The position numbers were made by a program, and so were the translations under genes. From NCBI RefSeq assembly GCF_000003815.2, contig NC_049989.1, forward strand, positions 17,463,193 to 17,518,848: 55,656 nucleotides of DNA, given 5' to 3'. This DNA is from Branchiostoma floridae (Eukaryota; Chordata; Leptocardii; Amphioxiformes; Branchiostomatidae). Under the pieces are notes generated by a model. It worked only from the letters and a program-made list of their open reading frames with translations, was not told where the DNA came from and did not search any database. Of the stretch, positions 1 through 11,000 are shown one piece after another (within the stretch, counting starts at the first letter, position 1; each line of letters starts with the position of its first letter).

Positions 1-45
1 ATAATTTGGAGTTTGGTACACATTTATATAAGACTTTATACATGT

Positions 46-578
46 CACGTGGGGTTTTCAATAAGTCCTCGGATTTACCAAGGAATGATAAGCTCAGCTC
101 AGATTTCGAAGCATAGATGTCAAGTATAAATTCTTATATAAATTTGTAACAAAATTCAAATTATTGTGATCATCACTTTGCAGGCGACACCCAGTAACGT
201 TAGGTGAGGGAGAAGGAAAAAAAACGTGGACAATTGACCTGACCTGAGTGTGCGGGTCAATTTGCGCTGCTGGAAGTTAGAAACCCAATTCTTTTTGCTT
301 GAAATAGGAAGAGAATCATTATCAAACATTTTGACAATGCCTTTTGTTAATTTACGGCATGGGGAACTCGACCCACACATGTCCGATCACAATTCACACC
401 ACTTTTTTTCTCGCCACTTACCTTCTAATTTAGAAAAAAACAATGCCTGGAAAGTAATGACTCCAATGATTTGAAATTTGGAGGATATTGATAAAAGACT
501 TCATACTATGAAGTTTCGCCTGAAAATCTGAGTTGTGCTTGTTATTTGTTGGTGAGGCCGAGGACTTATTGATCACCC
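46..578. mobile_element. mariner-like MITE with inverted ends
   Basis: The left end (about 46-112) and the reverse complement of the right end (about 510-578) share a related sequence that includes the string CAATAAGTCCTCGG and a later CTCAGATTT, so the two ends face inward. The right end begins just after a TA dinucleotide, as expected for Tc1/mariner insertions. The interior holds no transposase ORF. A second, direct match (roughly 10-40 and 475-507) suggests a more complex or nested history. Assignment to mariner rests on the terminal look and the TA, not on a protein. Confidence 0.4.
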
Positions 579-2892
579 CTCGTAGTGTCTCCCGCAGAAG
601 ACGTGAGGTATCTAAACAAGGTGAATTTTTGGGCAACACAACAGCGTCTCCTCGCTCGAAGTGAGGAAACGTAGATGTCCGTATTATACGCTAGAAAAGT
701 GGCTGGTTAATATATCCTCTTAGAGATGAATCCCAAAAGAATAACTGTCGGTTCGAACTCGACAGCTTGCTGATGTACGTAACGATATAACATGACATGC
801 CACCCGCAAGCTTCCTCATGAACTTGTAGTTTGGACAACAAGTGTCTGCACGACTCACCATCAGTGCTGGCCACCGAGTTTCCTGAGGTCGGGGTGGGAA
901 GATCAACTTCCTCAACATCCATGCTGGATATTTAAAGAAGTTTAAAAATTAGTATGTATGAAACAAGGTTTCTACTAGGACCTCACCTTGCTCTCTGCAA
1001 CATATTATAAAAATGTGACGGATCGTTCAACGAAATTTATAGGAGTAACTAACTTTTTACGCGTTATGAGTTTTGCTGCCTTTTCAGTCACCTTACAGAT
1101 TGTATGATATACCCAGTATGAAATCGACGTCAAACACATTTGTTTTAGGCCGCAGTGAGAGCGCTACGCGATCGCCGTCCAGTACAGTGGAAAGTGGCCT
1201 TATCATTTTAGAAATCAGGCCGGGAAACCTTACTCACGTTTCCTCTACGTCCAGACTGTCTACGTCATCTCCATCCCCGCTCTCGTCCATGCCATTCTCT
1301 GAGTCGGACTCAATGTGGATTGGCGATGACGAACGCGGGGTTGTCACCCCGGCTGCTTGTTCAACGCCTGGTTCAACGTCGAACACTGACGCTCGCGTTG
1401 TCACCCTGCTGGCAGCTGGTTCCTCAGGGTACGTTGTCTCCGGCACAGTCTCAGAAGACCTTCCTGATGTGTCGGCGCTCTCTGTTGCCACAGACGCCCT
1501 GTGACCTACAAAGCAATTTGGCATAAATGTTTGTCTCTGGTATTAGGCCTTAAGATACAAAATAGGTTAATTTGGTCAGCATTTTCCAAAACTTTCGCCT
1601 ACAGCTTAACGTTACTCGCAGCATACTGTAGTAAGTGGGTCATATTGCAGATACAAAGAACGAACTCAAAGTGATGGTAACACAGTGCAATTGAATGATT
1701 GAAAAATGAGTAATCCAGCAAAGTTACCTACAGATGTTCGTGACATGACAACAAATAGACATTACCACTTACTTATATATAAAACCTGCTGTGACCCCCT
1801 GGCGAGCTGGCGCAAGGCCTGGCCGTTAAGGGTGGACAGGTCGTGCGTTTGGACAAACTGCCAGCCGCTGCCAGAGGCGATGTGGAGGGTCAGCGGCCCC
1901 ACAACTTGCCTAGACCGTCAGATTATTTGGAGATGAGTGACTTTTGTAGACAACATATCACTTGCAACACCACATATTTAATGGAACATTAAAAAGCTTA
2001 CTAGCAACACAATGATCCGCCATAAATGAATATATACACAGTATTTTTTCTATACCCCCCTTTCTAATGATCATTATTCTATATTTGTTGGCATCCAAAA
2101 AGAAAAAGACTGAATAAATATCAAAATTAGTCGCCCAAAATATTTCAAAATAAGACACAAAAAACAACAAATGAAAACAAACTTCTTTCCAGCTATATTG
2201 GACTTCATATGTTGTGTACCTGCTCTGCATGGCGTTTCGGACGGCCCGAACGATGTCCGGTCCCATCATGTCGATGTTAAATGTGATGGTACACGCTCTC
2301 CCGTCGTCAATGATGGCTTGCTTGACGGTGGAACGGGGTGGACGCGCCATTTCATCCTGGGCCTCTTCTCGAAGGAGCAGGACATTTCGCGAGAACGTTC
2401 CCGCTCCGCGTGAGCCACCGGAGCGACGCGGCGGCACCGGCGACACCGGCGACACCGACGGCTCATTGGACGCCCCTCGTCGCCGACGCCGGTCTCTCAG
2501 GGACAGCCGAGACGGCGCCGTGTCGTTGGCCATTGTACGGCCCGTGGCCCCGAGATTGAACGACACTTGTTGGGCGGACCTGGCAGCATCCGCCCACTCT
2601 TCCGCTGCAGACCCTTCGTCGCCTGAGACGAGATAAAGCGAGAACATGAATTGCAAAGCTGTGCTAACTCCCACATACGGCACCATGTGCAATATCACAC
2701 ATTAGCTTTTGCCGACAGGATATCAAGTTCATGTTTACAGATGACGATGAAAAAGAAAGACAACGTTACCATCCCATCCCCCTCATTATGCGCCCCTACT
2801 AATAGCAGCCTAGAAATCGGCCACTATTACATAAGAGGAGTCTAATCAAAAAATGAAAAGTAACTACCTGCAGAACCGTTACGCTCGGCCAT
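430..2892 (-). CDS. Predicted six-exon gene, unrecognised nuclear-type protein
   Basis: Exons by splice sites and phase: 2892-2868 (ATG, first residues MAERNGSAG), 2622-2220, 1909-1786, about 1505-1238, 923-859 and 611-430. Phases agree at every junction except exon 3 to 4, where several acceptors compete. Exon 2 encodes an Arg/Ser/Pro-rich stretch (SLRDRRRRRG, then SVSPVSPVPP), followed by a compact segment that exon 3 continues (ITFNIDMMGPDIVRAVRNAM, then GPLTLHIASGSGWQFVQ). The strand-helix-strand look of that segment is inferred. Exon 4 is Ser/Thr/Pro-rich and ends in an acidic tract with PIHIESDSE, which resembles a SUMO-interacting motif. I do not recognise the family. A 5' UTR exon may begin near 2929. 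The final exon reads through into the MITE at 46-578, so the natural C terminus may be lost or replaced. The plus-strand 143-residue ORF over exon 4 is a shadow. Confidence 0.6.
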
Positions 2893-2929
2893 TGGAATCG
2901 TTCCGTAAATCGAGATGTTCCAATTAATC

Positions 2930-3540
2930 CTGGAGACCTCCACACTTCGCAAAAAGACCAAAAGAAGACAATGAGTAAACCTTGCAGCTGTGAAGTATCA
3001 AATCTGAGCATAATTGTGGCATGACAACTTCTTGCTTTTGCCGTAAGCCTGTGCCTTTGATAATTCACAAATTACGTGTGTGGAAAATTATAATCTCGAG
3101 CTCTCTTATCAATCACTCAAGTAATATGATTTACTCGCAGTATGTTATTCAGAAGAACGAAACAGCTATCAAGAAATTATATATAGCTGTAAGGCATTCT
3201 AGGGTACACACCTTTTTCAAATGAGATGACGTTCTTGGCTCGACCGCTCGTGACTCAACAGACCGCACTGCTTCGACGAGGTGCAGGAAAAAAGTGCGAG
3301 GCGGAGCGCGGTAGGCGTGTACACGTGCGAGGCGGATTTCTCAAATGACCAAAAAGCCATTTATTATTTCTAATGTCCACATCGGCGCCATGTGGGGATG
3401 GCGCGACTGGACCGGATGCGTTATCAGATGTGACATGGCCACTAGCTGCATTTGACAAAGTGCGCTTGCAACGCAGAAAATGAGAAATGTGAAAATAAGA
3501 AAAGTGACACGGTCGTGTGCCTTGACAAGAAAATAATGTC
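2930..3540. other. Upstream region without recognisable gene
   Basis: This is non-coding sequence 5' of the minus-strand gene. It contains short ORFs only and presumably holds that gene's promoter, but I see no clear core-promoter motif. Confidence 0.3.
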
Positions 3541-3542
3541 GA

Positions 3543-4340
3543 GTAGAAGAACAAACTGACAAACAATGCTGGGTCAAAACAGGGAGAGAGAAATTCAACA
3601 CACTGTATAACTGAAATCAGACATGTTTGCTCGTACTGACAGATAATGAGATAAACGAGATAAACGGAAACTCCGTGGTACACTAAAACCAGTACAGAGA
3701 AATAAGCACCGCCCACCAGTGTGAAATCTTAACAGACCTCCCGGTGTACGCGATAATGACAATACCGCCCACTTGCACCAGCAACCGAATCTTACACTAT
3801 CAGTTTGAAGTAAGGTGAGCAAAGGTTTCCATAGCAATGAAAACAATCGAAAGTATTGATAATCCTTTTGTCATTACCGTTTTGTAATATAAATAAACAC
3901 GGAGTATGGCAGGCAATGTGTCCGTTGGGCATAAATCGGAATGTGTGCTGAAGCACTGGAAATAATTTGGCATCTGGTCTAAAATCAGGCATAACACGCC
4001 TTATCAGATATTGTCAGGGTGACAAAATACTTCATCTGGTGTTGACTTCACGCGGGTCTTCTCATGTACCGATGGCACTGAGAATGGAAAGGTATAAACT
4101 TTCGAAGCCAAACATTTGACTCGGGCCATTCTAATGGAAATGTCATTGGTTATCGAAGCAGAAGAGTCAACAAGACTGGCTGACTCGATCATGTTCACAA
4201 AGAAAGTTGATGGGCCTCACACAGACGGTTACTAGATCTTACTAGACATAGCCGAGTCTTGTGAGACTTGAGGGTTATTTACGTTCAACCATGTACCATG
4301 TGCCAGACTATGACTTTGAACTGCAACAGGTAAAATGTGC
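3543..4340 (+). repeat. Interspersed repeat module, copy 1
   Basis: About 800 bp starting at GTAGAAGAACAAACTGACAA is repeated almost unchanged at 4972-5795. The module includes the strings AAATAAGCACCGCCCACCA and CCTTATCAGATATTGTCAGG and ends near GACTTTGAACTGCAACAG. Small indels distinguish the copies. No ORF is conserved between them, so this is a non-coding transposon part or a segmental duplication. Confidence 0.8.
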
Positions 4341-4614
4341 TAAACGTATAAGAATTCATGTCTTATTTATCCGCTTATTGCTTTGTGTACATTACCGGTA
4401 ACAGTGTAAATACTACTAGGGTCGGCCTTCTGAGTCCTGTATTAAGAATGATACAGGGAAGTCATTGATTGTGTATGGAGCGAGAATCCATCATAACGGA
4501 AGTGTCCAAATTCGTCCTGAAAGTATTGATAGTCCTTCTACTATTATATTTCGAGGGGCCTTTGGTGGGACAAGAGGAGCCAAACTGTGTAGTCCCTGAA
4601 AGCAATAGCAGGCA

Positions 4615-4825
4615 TGCTAGTACTCTCCAAGCAGAGGTCAGACTCCGGCGGTTTTTCGAAGGTTTTAGGCGTTTTAACGTACTTTGTATTTTTTTTACCG
4701 TATTCTTTATGACATGCGGCCAAAAGAGACACAAACAAAACGGCACCAAATAGACAGCCCGATAAAAACGCCTAAACCGGCAGAAAAGAGTCGGAGCCAG
4801 ACATCTGCTTGGAGAGTGGCGTGGC
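4615..4825. repeat. Imperfect inverted repeat between the duplicated modules
   Basis: About 55 bp at 4619-4678 (beginning ACTCTCCAAGCAGA and ending GGCGTTTTAA) pair with the reverse complement at 4760-4822. The spacer is about 80 bp and AT-rich. This looks like a small fold-back element. The ORFs over it on both strands are not supported as genes. Confidence 0.5.
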
Positions 4826-4971
4826 AACACAAACTGACATGTTTATCAAACTGTGTCATCCTGTCGCCTCTGGGACCACTATAGGATCCTAAGAAAGGGT
4901 TGTCATGTAGCAAAACGTCTAATTTTGTCTTCACGCGTGAAACGAACACGTCTTTTATGCAGCATACCATC

Positions 4972-5795
4972 AGTAGAAGAACAAACTGACAAACAATGCT
5001 GGGTCAAAACAGGGAGAGAGAAATTCGAAACACACTGTGTAACTGAAATCAGACATGTTTGCTCGTACTGACAGATAATGAGATAAACGAGATAAACGGA
5101 AACTCTGTGGTACACTAGAAAACCAGTACAGAGAAATAAGCACCGCCCACCAGTGTGAAATCTTAAACAGACCTCCCGGTGTACGCGATAATGACAATAC
5201 CGCCCACTTGCACCAGCAACCGAATCTTACACTATCAGTTTGAAGTAAGGTGAGCAAAGGTTTCCATAGCAATGAAAACAATCGAAAGTATTGATAATCC
5301 TTTTGTCATTACCGTTTTGTAATATAAATAAACACGGAGTATGGCAGGCAATGTGTCCGTTGGGCATAAATCGGAATGTGCGACAAAGCACTGGAAATAA
5401 TTTGGCATCTGGTCTAAAATCAGGCATAACACGCCTTATCAGATATTGTCAGGGTGACAAATTACTTCATCTGGTGTTGACTTCACGCGGGTCTTCTCAT
5501 GTACCGATGGCACTGAGAATGGAAAGGTATAAACTTTCGAAGCCAAACATTTGACTCGGGCTATTCTTAAAGGAAATGTCAGGTAGCTATAGGTTGTCGA
5601 AGTAGAAGAGTCAACAAGACTGACTGAGTCGATCATGTTCACAAAGAAAGTTGATGGGCCTCACACAGGCGGTTACTAGATCTTACTAGCCGAATTTGTT
5701 AGACTTGAGTGTTATGTACGTTCAATGGTTAAATTATGTACCATGTGCTAGACGTTGACTTTGACTTTGACTTTGAACTGCAACAGTACGATGTG
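4972..5795 (+). repeat. Interspersed repeat module, copy 2
   Basis: This is the second copy of the module at 3543-4340 in the same orientation, separated by about 630 bp. Near its 3' end the hexamer TTGACT/TTTGACT is expanded to three units where copy 1 has one. The same terminal block is found inverted inside both arms of the palindrome at 6091-6840 and 8380-9126. Confidence 0.8.
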
Positions 5796-5817
5796 CCGTC
5801 CGCCAGGCGTCGCTTTC

Positions 5818-6090
5818 ATGTAGAGCCATGGTTTCCTCCAAGCGGGACATAACCATGTTCGGAATGGGGGGGAACGATGCTTCGATTTCAAGTGACACGT
5901 ACGCATTACTTAATAGTCCGCCAGGCGTCTCTTATGATAACGTTGATTTGATCAAGTGGGCGGAACCATCTTTAGAATGGGGGGTTGAAGGGTGACGATT
6001 TCAAGTGGCACGTACTCTTATGGTAACGTTGATTTGATCAAGTGGGACATAACCATGTTTGGAATGGGGGGTGGAAGGGTGACGATGCTA
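5818..6090 (+). repeat. Tandem units of about 110 bp
   Basis: Units contain GATTTCAAGTGACACGTAC, CCGCCAGGCGTC, GTTGATTTGATCAAGTGGG and CATAACCATGTTTGGAATG in that order. Two to three degraded units lie here. The same units recur inverted at 6360-6620 and direct at 8600-8860 and about 9130-9220. Confidence 0.6.
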
Positions 6091-6840
6091 TGGCATCATT
6101 TCCGTGTCAAAATTTCGTATTGAAAAAGGTACCTTAAAGAAGCGAAAATAGACGTAAATACGTCTACGCTGCTTTGAACAAAACGTCGTTTTGGTAAGCC
6201 TAAAGGGGCCTTTTGAACGATGCCCATACGTCCCCTTTGCATAGCTTTACAATTTCCGTGTCAAAATAACGTTTTCTAAAAGGGTACCTTAAACAAGCGA
6301 AAATACGTGTACGATGTTTCAACAGGGACGTTAAACGTTACGGTACGTACACCCCTTCTCACTCCAACATGGTTATGCCCCACTTGATCAAGTCAACGTT
6401 ACCATCTGGTACTGGGTACGTGTCACTTGAAATCGAAGCATCGTCACCCTTCCACCCCCCATACATTCCAAACATGGTTATGTCCCACTTGATCAAATCA
6501 ACGTTACCATAAGCGACGCCTGGCGGACCATTAGGTACTGCGTACGTGTCACTTGAAATCGAGACCCTTCCCTCCCCCATTCCAAACATGGTTATGCCCC
6601 ACTTGGAAAAGGCGGCGGAAGGTGTGCGGATAATGGAGTGCGGATAAAACAATGACATAACACGTTTCAAGAGCACATTGTACCTGTTGTGATTTAAACA
6701 AAGTCAAAGTCAAAGTCTAGCACATGACAGGGCGACGTGATTGACAACTCTCTGGCACAAGGACGCCGGAAAGTGCCACGCATCGATCACGTGTGCGGTT
6801 ATTATTCTGCTATTTCTTGGTGTAGGGGAAGGTCTTTTAA
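6091..6840. repeat. Left arm of a 750-bp inverted repeat
   Basis: This is the near-perfect reverse complement of 8380-9126. A 105-residue ORF on the minus strand here (6359-6676) is identical to one on the plus strand in the other arm (8539-8856). The identity follows from the DNA repeat and is not evidence for a gene. Differences are a few bases, for example a small indel near 6780 (GCCACGCATCGATCACGTG against GCCACGCGTCACGTG). Confidence 0.85.
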
Positions 6841-6937
6841 AGATGACAAGTGGATGGGTAAATGCTCTCAAGGGACAATCAGAAGAATAGATAAAGGGCC
6901 ATAAACAGAACTTCATCAAATTCTGTGGGAAAATGAG

Positions 6938-7300
6938 GCAGAGAAATAAGCACCGCCCACCACCGTGAAATCTTAAACAGACCTCCCGGTTTACGCGATA
7001 ATGAAAATGCCGCCCACTTGTTTCAAAAACAAATAATGTTCAGCAACCGAACTCACATCACCAGTTTGAAGAGTTTGTTCCCTATACTAGCAAGAATGAA
7101 ATCACGAGGTTCCCATAGACACGGAAATTGAAAGTATTGATTTTTTGTCACAAATCGGAATGTGTCTTGAAGTTGAAGCACTGGAAATAATTTGGCATCT
7201 GGGTACTGTAACATCTGGGATGAATAAGGCATGGTTACGATTGACACGCCTTATCAGATAGATCTACTGTCAGAGTAATAAATTACCTCGTCTGGTGTCG
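6938..7300 (+). repeat. Diverged partial copy of the 3.5-kb repeat module
   Basis: It resembles 3690-4040 and 5125-5475 (GAGAAATAAGCACCGCCCACCA, with 22 bases shared in part; then AAACAGACCTCCCGG, ACTGGAAATAATTTGGCATC and ACACGCCTTATCAGATA) but has many differences and indels. It lies in the loop of the large inverted repeat, so the module and the palindrome belong to one composite element. Confidence 0.6.
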
Positions 7301-7527
7301 TATGTCTTTTTGTATGCCCAAAGGACATATTTCCACATTCTGGTTTATCATTACAAAACGGTAAGGCCACAGCAAGAAAATAATGAGATAGCGCGCAAAA
7401 AAAAGATGCATCGGGTAAAAAAAAAGCAAGATGGTTAAAATTTCAAAATAGACACTATAAACACTATAACAAGATTTGAAGTGACGAAACATGGGATCAC
7501 AACTAGCAAGGCACTCGTTCCTGTATT

Positions 7528-8059
7528 AAAGAAGTGAACCCATCCTGCGCCTTTGGGTGCCAATCCGAAACTATTTATCACTATTTATTCGATTGCCCTT
7601 TGTTTGATAAACATAGAACGGCTTTTCGCAACAATAAATCTAATTTAACTGGCCACTTGTTTGATTTTGACACCATTTCCGACAATCTGAAACTTTCTAT
7701 AGTCCTTAGAGGTTCGCCTACATTCAATGCTGAAATTAATTCCAAGCTTATGTTATTCACTCAAAAGTTCATTGATCTTACTCAACGTTTCTAGTCATAC
7801 TGTTATATTCCATGTGTAGAATTTACTACATTTATATATTATTGAATTGTCTACTTTGTACGTGGGGTGGGTAGGGGTGTTTGGGGCACACACGACGTTA
7901 GTCGTTTAGTTTGTTCAAGTATTGTTTTTAATGTTCTTATACCTGTACTCATTTATCTATATGCATGTTAAGTGGCACTGTTAAAATAAGTCTCTTAACT
8001 TGAGTGCAGTGCCACTTTGTCCTATCTGCTTTTATGTTGAATAAAAAAAAGAAGTGAAC
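7528..8059 (+). mobile_element. 5'-truncated LINE insertion with target-site duplication
   Basis: The element body is about 7540-8047. It is flanked by the direct repeat AAAGAAGTGAAC at 7528-7539 and 8048-8059. The 5' part (to 7794) encodes the end of a reverse-transcriptase protein. It carries a Cys/His cluster (CAFGC, then HYLFDCPLFDKHR) typical of the post-RT zinc finger of many non-LTR elements, followed by a stop. A 3' UTR of about 250 bp then ends in TTGAATAAAAAAAA. The target-site duplication, truncation and A-rich end show target-primed reverse transcription. The exact clade is not clear. Confidence 0.75.
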
Positions 8060-8379
8060 TAGTGTAGTAAAGGTGATACTAGTGTGGTGACTGGTATCAC
8101 TTGCCAAGCTGGCAACTACATTAATGGCCTCCACATTATTGGCACTTTTACAACAATCCAAGAAGTTTCACTTCTGCAACTATAGTCATGGCTACCTCCC
8201 TAGTGTCACTTCTACAGGTATGATTAGGCTACAACACAACGTGATAGCCTATTTTGGTCTATCTGACCATCCCCGAAGAGGAAAAAATATCTTGTTTTTT
8301 TCTGAAATCAGGCGAAGATTAATGCGCGCGCTGATGTCATCCATAAAATTTACTTGCTGTGGCCTAATGACAAAAAGTT

Positions 8380-9126
8380 TAAAAGACCTTCCCCTACACC
8401 AAGAAATAGCAGAATAATAACCGCACACGTGACGCGTGGCACTTTCCGGCGTCCTTGTGCCAGAGAGTTGTCAATCACGTCGCCCTGTCATGTGCTAGAC
8501 TTTGACTTTGACTTTGTTTAAATCGCAACAGGTACAATGTGCTCTTGAAACGTGTTATGTCATTGTTTTATCCGCACTCCATTATCCGCACACCTTCCGC
8601 CGCCTTTTCCAAGTGGGGCATAACCATGTTTGGAATGGGGGAGGGAAGGGTCTCGATTTCAAGTGACACGTACGCAGTACCTAATGGTCCGCCAGGCGTC
8701 GCTTATGGTAACGTTGATTTGATCAAGTGGGACATAACCATGTTTGGAATGTATGGGGGGTGGAAGGGTGACGATGCTTCGATTTCAAGTGACACGTACC
8801 CAGTACCAGATGGTAACGTTGACTTGATCAAGTGGGGCATAACCATGTTGGAGTGAGAAGGGGTGTACGTACCGTAACGTTTAACGTCCCTGTTGAAACA
8901 TCGTACACGTATTTTCGCTTGTTTAAGGTACCCTTTTAGAAAACGTTATTTTGACACGGAAATTGTAAAGCTATGCAAAGGGGACGTATGGGCATCGTTC
9001 AAAAGGCCCCTTTAGGCTTACCAAAACGACGTTTTGTTCAAAGCAGCGTAGACGTATTTACGTCTATTTTCGCTTCTTTAAGGTACCTTTTTCAATACGA
9101 AATTTTGACACGGAAATGATGCCATA
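8380..9126. repeat. Right arm of the 750-bp inverted repeat
   Basis: This is the mirror of 6091-6840. The loop between the arms is about 1.54 kb, of which about 0.5 kb is the LINE insertion. The outer edge of this arm (ATTTTGACACGGAAATGATG) is followed by further direct copies of its own terminal blocks. Confidence 0.85.
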
Positions 9127-9700
9127 ACGATGCTTCGATTTCAAGTGACACGTACCCAGTACCTGATGGTAACGCTGACTTGATCAAGTGGGGCATAACC
9201 ATGTTGGAGTGAGAAGGGGGTGTATGTACCGTATGATGTGTAACGTTACAGCATACATATTTTGTTCAATGTTGCTATGATATGCGATATTGCAGGAAAT
9301 CGTAGCACGCTATCGTTACGATATCGTAACGTCCCTCTTGAAACATCGTACACGTATTTTCGCTTGTTTAAGGTACCCTTTTTCAGAACGTTATTTTGAC
9401 ACGGAAATTGTAAATCTATGTAAAGGGGACGTATGGGCATCGTTCAAAAGGCCCCTTCAGGCCTACCAAAACGACGTTTTGTTCAAAGCAGCGTAGACGT
9501 ATTTACGTCTATTATCGCTTCTTTAAGGTACCTTTTTCAGTACGAAATTTTGACACGGAAATGATGCCATATAAGGCTCAGGGTGGGGGTACATGTTCAA
9601 AGCAGCGTAGACGTATTTACGTCTATTATCGCTTCTTTAAGGTACCTTTTTCAATACGAAATTTTGACACGGAAATGATGCCATATAAGGCTCAGGGTGG
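9127..9700 (+). repeat. Partial direct copies of the inverted-repeat arm
   Basis: Blocks from the arm recur here in the same orientation as the right arm: a unit with GTGACACGTACCCAGTACC (about 9137), a block with CGTACACGTATTTTCGC (about 9345) through CGAAATTTTGACACGG (about 9542), and a repeat of about 100 bp of that block at 9590-9690. It links the palindrome to the minisatellite that follows. Confidence 0.6.
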
Positions 9701-10325
9701 GGGTACACGAAGGGTAGAGAACACCCCACCGCCCTGATGTAACCCTTATCTCAAGCCGGGGGTACCCGAAGGGTACAGAACACCCACCACCCTGAGATAA
9801 CCCTTATCTCAGGCCGGGGGTACCCGAAGGGTACAGAACACCCCACAGCCCCGAGATAAGAGTTATCTCAGGCCGGGGGTACCCACAGTGTACAGAACAC
9901 CCCACCCCCCTGAGATAACGGTTATCTCAGAGCGGGGGTACCCGAAGGGTACAGAACACCTCACCGCCCTGAGATAATGGTTATATCAGGGCGGGGGTAC
10001 CTGAAGGGTACAGAACACCCCACAGCCCCGAGATAAGAGTTATCTTAGGCCGGGGGTACCCGCAGTGTACAGAACACCCCACAGCCCCGAGATAAGAGTT
10101 ATCTCAGGCCGGGGGTACCCGAAGGGTACAGAACACCTCACCGCCCTGAGATAATGGTTATATCAGGGCGGGGGTACCCACAGTGTACAGAACACCCCAC
10201 AGCCCCGAGATTACGGTTATCTCAGCGCGGGGGTACCCGAAGGGTACAGAACACCTCACCGCCCTGAGATAATGGTTATATCAGGGCGGGGGTACCCGCA
10301 GTGTACAGAACATCCCCTGAGATAA
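9700..10325. repeat. 60-bp minisatellite with hairpin units
   Basis: There are about ten tandem units of 56-61 bp. Each has GGTACCCGAAGGGTACAGAA (a GGTACC site) and CACCCCACCGCCCTGAG, then a self-complementary core such as GAGATAACGGTTATCTC, then a G-rich GGGCGGGGG. Variant cores (ATAATGGTTATA, ATAAGAGTTAT) keep the pairing. No coding frame is supported. Confidence 0.85.
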
Positions 10326-10329
10326 TAGT

Positions 10330-11000
10330 AATGGGGACAGAGGTCAGAGCATAAAAGTCGAACACAGTTATCATTACCAGTCAACTAGCTTTTTAGGCCC
10401 TGAGTGAAATTGTAGGCGTAATAAAGTTATTCTAGTTTTATTTATGAACGAGTATAAGAGGTATTTAACTATGATTGTTTACCATACCTAGAATTACATA
10501 GTGGGCCCGTTTTATATTTATAAAGAAAAATGCTTCAGTTTAGATTCAAGACAGTTCACAATCACAGATCTTATGTATTATACTACACAGTTTGTGATAA
10601 CAAAGGTCACAGCTTGACACACACTCTAAATCTACAGTGAAAAAATTAAAGAGATAAAAGGTCAATCTTTGCTGTAAAGAAAACTTGAATCTAACCAAGA
10701 AAGGAAAGTCTTATAAGCTTTTACATTGTTTCACCAAGGAGCTTTTTGGTTTCACAAATGTCCCAGGTACTCTTGCTGTATTGGATGCTAAAAGGTCAAC
10801 TTCCGACCATGGGGTCAACATCCTAAAGGCCACAGAGATACTACGATCTGATTGGACCGTCGGATACGCATGCGCACCATGCGGGCGGGACGATTAGAAA
10901 AAAGTCGTTACAGAAATGAGATCGGACATGACTACGAGGTTTTACGTATCGCTTTCTACGCTAAAAATGGCACAATGAGTCTGCTATGGTCGGCCAGCAA
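10330..11000. other. No recognisable gene
   Basis: AT-rich sequence with short ORFs only. Nothing is assignable. Confidence 0.3.

Noticed and set aside
1073-1504. Plus-strand ORF of 143 codons
   Set aside because: It is antisense to exon 4 of the minus-strand gene, which has splice sites and phase support.
6359-8856. Two identical 105-codon ORFs on opposite strands
   Set aside because: They are the two arms of an inverted repeat and are made of short tandem units. No protein motif is present.
9700-10325. CRISPR array
   Set aside because: Units are contiguous tandem repeats without unique spacers, in an animal-like genome.
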